NCBI GenBank assembly: GCA_044360385.1
Contig: JBIKKK010000025.1
Coordinates: forward strand, 1-18,208
DNA from: Mxb001 sp044360385
GTDB lineage: Bacteria > Actinomycetota > Actinomycetes > S36-B12
Reading direction: 5' to 3'
DNA: 18,208 nt
Part shown: piece by piece, positions 16,389-18,208 of the stretch
Layout: the number at the start of each line of letters is the position of its first letter
Position numbering within the stretch: position 1 is the first letter of the stretch
Made by a program: the position numbers and the translations under genes
The notes under the pieces: model-generated
What the model saw: the letters and a program-made list of their open reading frames with translations, nothing else
What the model was told of the DNA's origin: nothing
The model's database searches: none

Positions 16389-16394
16389 ACCCTA
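16389..16394 (-). promoter_or_regulatory. Candidate -10 box for a leaderless hisA transcript
   Basis: The minus strand reads TAGGGT followed by GACGGA and then the hisA ATG. A TANNNT box 6 nt from the start codon is the arrangement seen at actinobacterial leaderless promoters, where transcription begins at the A of ATG. The same bases include GGTGA, which could simply be an SD, so the two readings compete. Confidence 0.4.
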
Positions 16395-16403
16395 GTCGGC
16401 GCC

Positions 16404-16448
16404 CTAGACGCGACCAAACAAGACGCGACCAAACTAGACGCGGCCGAA
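16404..16448 (-). repeat. 15-bp triplication of a gene's 3' end
   Basis: Three 15-bp units in transcription order: TTCGGCCGCGTCTAG (16434-16448), TTTGGTCGCGTCTTG (16419-16433) and TTTGGTCGCGTCTAG (16404-16418). The first encodes the FGRV-stop end of the 109-aa membrane protein. Units two and three stay in the same frame (FGRVL, then FGRV-stop). The array is immediately upstream of hisA. Confidence 0.95.
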
Positions 16449-16763
16449 GCTGAGGACCCACACCACGGGCGCCGCGAGCAGTGTCAGCCCGAGGACGACG
16501 AGGCGACCGGTCCACGACGGCAGGAAGGGCCAGGTGAGCGCCTGGATCGCGATGATGCCGAGCACGAAGCCGGTGAGGCGTCGCCGGCGACGTCGGGCGA
16601 GCAACCCTGGGGTGACCCGGGGCCGATCGGGGATCGCAGCGGCGACCGACTGGCGCACGCGCGCGATGCGATCCTTGCGCGCGCGCCGACGCGCGCGCTG
16701 CTCGCGCTCTCGAGCCGCGGTGGCCTCGCGCTCGGCGCGCTTGCGCGCGCGCTCCTTGGCCAT
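16434..16763 (-). CDS. Conserved basic membrane protein of the his cluster, function unknown
   Basis: 109 aa. The first 62 residues are very rich in Arg, Lys, Glu and Ala (MAKERARKRAEREA...) and could form a basic amphipathic helix. Two transmembrane helices follow at about 63-80 and 86-105, ending FGRV. I know similar ORFs at this hisH-hisA position in other actinobacteria but no function. The ATG at 16763 starts 2 nt after the hisH stop, so reinitiation is likely; a longer in-frame start lies inside hisH and is rejected. The coding 3' end is part of a 15-bp tandem triplication. Confidence 0.85.
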   Translation of the reverse strand: MAKERARKRAEREATAAREREQRARRRARKDRIARVRQSVAAAIPDRPRVTPGLLARRRRRRLTGFVLGIIAIQALTWPFLPSWTGRLVVLGLTLLAAPVVWVLSFGRV

Positions 16764-16765
16764 GC

Positions 16766-17395
16766 CTAGACCAGGGTCCCGAGCCAATTGCGGAGCACAC
16801 GTGCGCCGGCGTCCCCGGACTTCTCGGGATGGAACTGCGTGGCCCAGAGGGGGCCGTTCTCGACCGCCGACACGAAGGGAGCGCCGTACGTCGTCCACGT
16901 CACACCCGGTGCCGCCATGAGGTCGGAGGGCGGCAGGCTCCAGTGCAGTACGCCGTAGGAGTGGACGAAGTAGAAGTACTCCTCACGCACGCCCTCAAAC
17001 ATCCGCGAGTCCTCCGGAGGGGCGACGGTGTTCCAGCCCATGTGCGGCAGGACCTCCGCCTGCAGTCGCTCCACTGTCCCCGGCCACTCGGCGAGCCCCG
17101 GTGTCTCGACCCCGTGCTCGACTCCCGCGTCGAAGAGCACCTGCATGCCCACGCAGATGCCCAGCACGGGCCGTCCACCGGCCAGGCGACGCCCGATCAG
17201 CTTCGGACCATCTACCCCGGTCAGGCCGGCCATGCACGCAGCGAAGGCGCCGACGCCGGGCACCACGAGGCCATCGGCGGCCAGCACGGCGTCGGCCTCC
17301 GCGGTCACCGTCACGGTGGCGCCGGCCCGCTCAAGTGCACGCTGCGCGGAGCGGAGGTTGCCGGAGCCGTAGTCGAGGACGACGACGGATGGCAT
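16766..17395 (-). CDS. hisH: Imidazole glycerol phosphate synthase glutaminase subunit
   Basis: Class I glutamine amidotransferase that feeds ammonia to HisF. 209 aa. The nucleophile is Cys81 in GICVGMQVLFD; His189 and Glu191 are in QFHPEKSG, completing the triad. The N-terminal VVVLDYGSGNLRS and VPGVGAF are typical of HisH. The ATG at 17395 shares one base with the TGA of the 53-aa upstream ORF (TGATG), which favours coupling. The longer in-frame extension upstream to 17701 is hisB and the small gene read out of frame. Confidence 0.98.
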   Translation of the reverse strand: MPSVVVLDYGSGNLRSAQRALERAGATVTVTAEADAVLAADGLVVPGVGAFAACMAGLTGVDGPKLIGRRLAGGRPVLGICVGMQVLFDAGVEHGVETPGLAEWPGTVERLQAEVLPHMGWNTVAPPEDSRMFEGVREEYFYFVHSYGVLHWSLPPSDLMAAPGVTWTTYGAPFVSAVENGPLWATQFHPEKSGDAGARVLRNWLGTLV

Positions 17396-17556
17396 CAGAT
17401 GGCATCCCAGGCATAGAGGGCGCCGCCGATGAGTGCCATCACGGCCAGGATGCCCAGGATCACTGCGGCATTGCGCTTGCCCTGCTTTGCCATGGAGTAG
17501 ACACCACCCGCGAGGAAGGCGGCGAGGGCGAGCAGGAGTACGGCGGTCCAGCCCAT
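17395..17556 (-). CDS. Small two-helix membrane protein, function unknown
   Basis: 53 aa starting MGWTAVLLLA and ending ALYAWDAI. Two hydrophobic helices (about 3-20 and 31-50) flank a basic loop, MAKQGKRNA. The case for a real gene is positional: its ATG overlaps the hisB TGA (ATGA) and its TGA overlaps the hisH ATG by one base, leaving no non-coding DNA between hisB and hisH. I recall unnamed small ORFs at this position in related actinobacteria, but cannot assign a function. Confidence 0.8.
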   Translation of the reverse strand: MGWTAVLLLALAAFLAGGVYSMAKQGKRNAAVILGILAVMALIGGALYAWDAI

Positions 17557-18167
17557 CACGCCTCCGCGGACTCGTGGCTCGACAGCGTGCCCTTGGTCGA
17601 GGGCACGCCGACGACGCGGGGATCAAGGGCCACGGCGTCGCGCAACGCACGCGCGAACGACTTGAACTGCGCCTCCACGACGTGGTGGGCATTGCGACCA
17701 TTGAGGACGCGGACGTGCAGTGTGATCTGCGCGGTGGCGACGAACGACTCGAAGATGTGGCGCGTCAGGGTGGTGTCGTAGGAGCCGATGAGCTCCACGA
17801 TCTCGGGCTCCACGTGCACGAGATAGGGCCGGCCCGACAGGTCCACCGCGCACTGGCACAGGGACTCGTCGAGGGGCACGAGAGAGTCACCGAAACGGCG
17901 GGTGCCGGCGGCATCGCCCAGCGCCTCGCGGAAGGCAGCGCCCAGAGCGAGGGAGGTGTCCTCCACCGTGTGATGCGCATCGACCTCGAGGTCACCCGTC
18001 GTCCGGACAGTGAGGTCGAATCCCCCGTGCTTGCCCAACTGGCTCAGCATGTGGTCGAAGAAGGGCACACCCGTCTGGACATCAGCGCGCCCCGAGCCGT
18101 CGAGGTCGATCTCGACGAGCACGCTGCTCTCCTTGGTCGTCCGCTCGACGCGGCCGGTGCGACTCAT
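17556..18167 (-). CDS. hisB: Imidazoleglycerol-phosphate dehydratase
   Basis: Dehydrates imidazole glycerol phosphate, the HisF product, to imidazole acetol phosphate. 203 aa, single-domain with no fused histidinol phosphatase. Metal-binding motifs: FFDHM at 36-40, HHTVED at 65-70 and HHVVEAQFK at 161-169; also RRFGDSLVPLDE near 90. The ATG at 18167 has GGAGG 6 nt upstream and overlaps the TGA of the upstream gene (ATGA). The stop overlaps the next small gene. Length and motifs are normal. Confidence 0.98.
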   Translation of the reverse strand: MSRTGRVERTTKESSVLVEIDLDGSGRADVQTGVPFFDHMLSQLGKHGGFDLTVRTTGDLEVDAHHTVEDTSLALGAAFREALGDAAGTRRFGDSLVPLDESLCQCAVDLSGRPYLVHVEPEIVELIGSYDTTLTRHIFESFVATAQITLHVRVLNGRNAHHVVEAQFKSFARALRDAVALDPRVVGVPSTKGTLSSHESAEA

Positions 18168-18208
18168 GGGGTGCCTCCATCCAGGCCGCCGTCGTCTTCG
18201 GCAGCGGG
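18164..18208 (-). CDS. 3' end of an upstream gene, probably hisC
   Basis: Only 14 codons and a TGA are inside the window, encoding PAAEDDGGLDGGTP. The TGA overlaps the hisB ATG in an ATGA junction, the pattern seen throughout this operon. The identity as histidinol-phosphate aminotransferase is inferred purely from the usual actinobacterial order hisD-hisC-hisB; the visible tail has no diagnostic motif. Confidence 0.55.
   Translation of the reverse strand, partial: PAAEDDGGLDGGTP

Noticed and set aside
16767..17701. Regions upstream of hisH, hisF, trpE and others as N-terminal extensions
   Set aside because: In each case the added sequence is the neighbouring gene in another frame, and a stop/start overlap marks the true start. 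This entry gives the hisH example.

Overview
The window is GC-rich and gene-dense. Every gene I can support lies on the minus strand, so transcription runs from high to low coordinates. Gene content and order are those of an actinobacterium of the Actinomycetales/Micrococcales type: a histidine block joined to a tryptophan block, with lgt and the large subunit of glutamate synthase downstream. HGxxPAAW, TIGR02234 and DUF2752 proteins are present, there are GTG and TTG starts, and trpF is absent beside a PriA-like HisA. I cannot name the genus from the sequence alone.

In transcription order: the last 14 codons of an upstream gene (probably hisC); hisB; a 53-aa two-helix membrane protein; hisH; a 109-aa basic membrane protein; hisA (priA); hisF; hisI; trpE; a TIGR02234 membrane protein; an HGxxPAAW membrane protein; an OmpR-type response regulator with its histidine kinase; a DUF2752 membrane protein; trpC; trpB; trpA; a membrane-anchored DsbA-like thioredoxin protein; lgt; and gltB, which runs off the left edge just short of its C-terminus. 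Most junctions are ATGA or GTGA stop/start overlaps or gaps under 30 nt, so hisB to lgt reads as one long, translationally coupled supra-operon. A perfect 9-bp hairpin sits on the lgt stop codon, followed by a plausible promoter and an SD-preceded TTG start. gltB therefore looks separately transcribed.

The genes connect as follows. HisB, HisH, HisF, HisA and HisI supply mid and late histidine steps. TrpE, TrpC, TrpB and TrpA supply tryptophan steps, and PriA probably covers the missing TrpF step. TrpD, TrpG and the remaining His enzymes must be encoded elsewhere. GltB provides the glutamate consumed as amino donor. Lgt and the DsbA-like protein act on exported proteins.

Less ordinary points: (i) a complete two-component system inside the trp block; (ii) five small membrane proteins of unknown function threaded through the his/trp genes; (iii) a 2.5-copy 30-bp tandem repeat spanning the trpC stop and trpB start; (iv) a 15-bp triplication of the 3' end of the gene before hisA, followed by a TAGGGT box only 6 nt from the hisA ATG; (v) a structured 110-nt gap before trpC. 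No RNA genes, insertion sequences, CRISPR arrays or plus-strand genes are supported.
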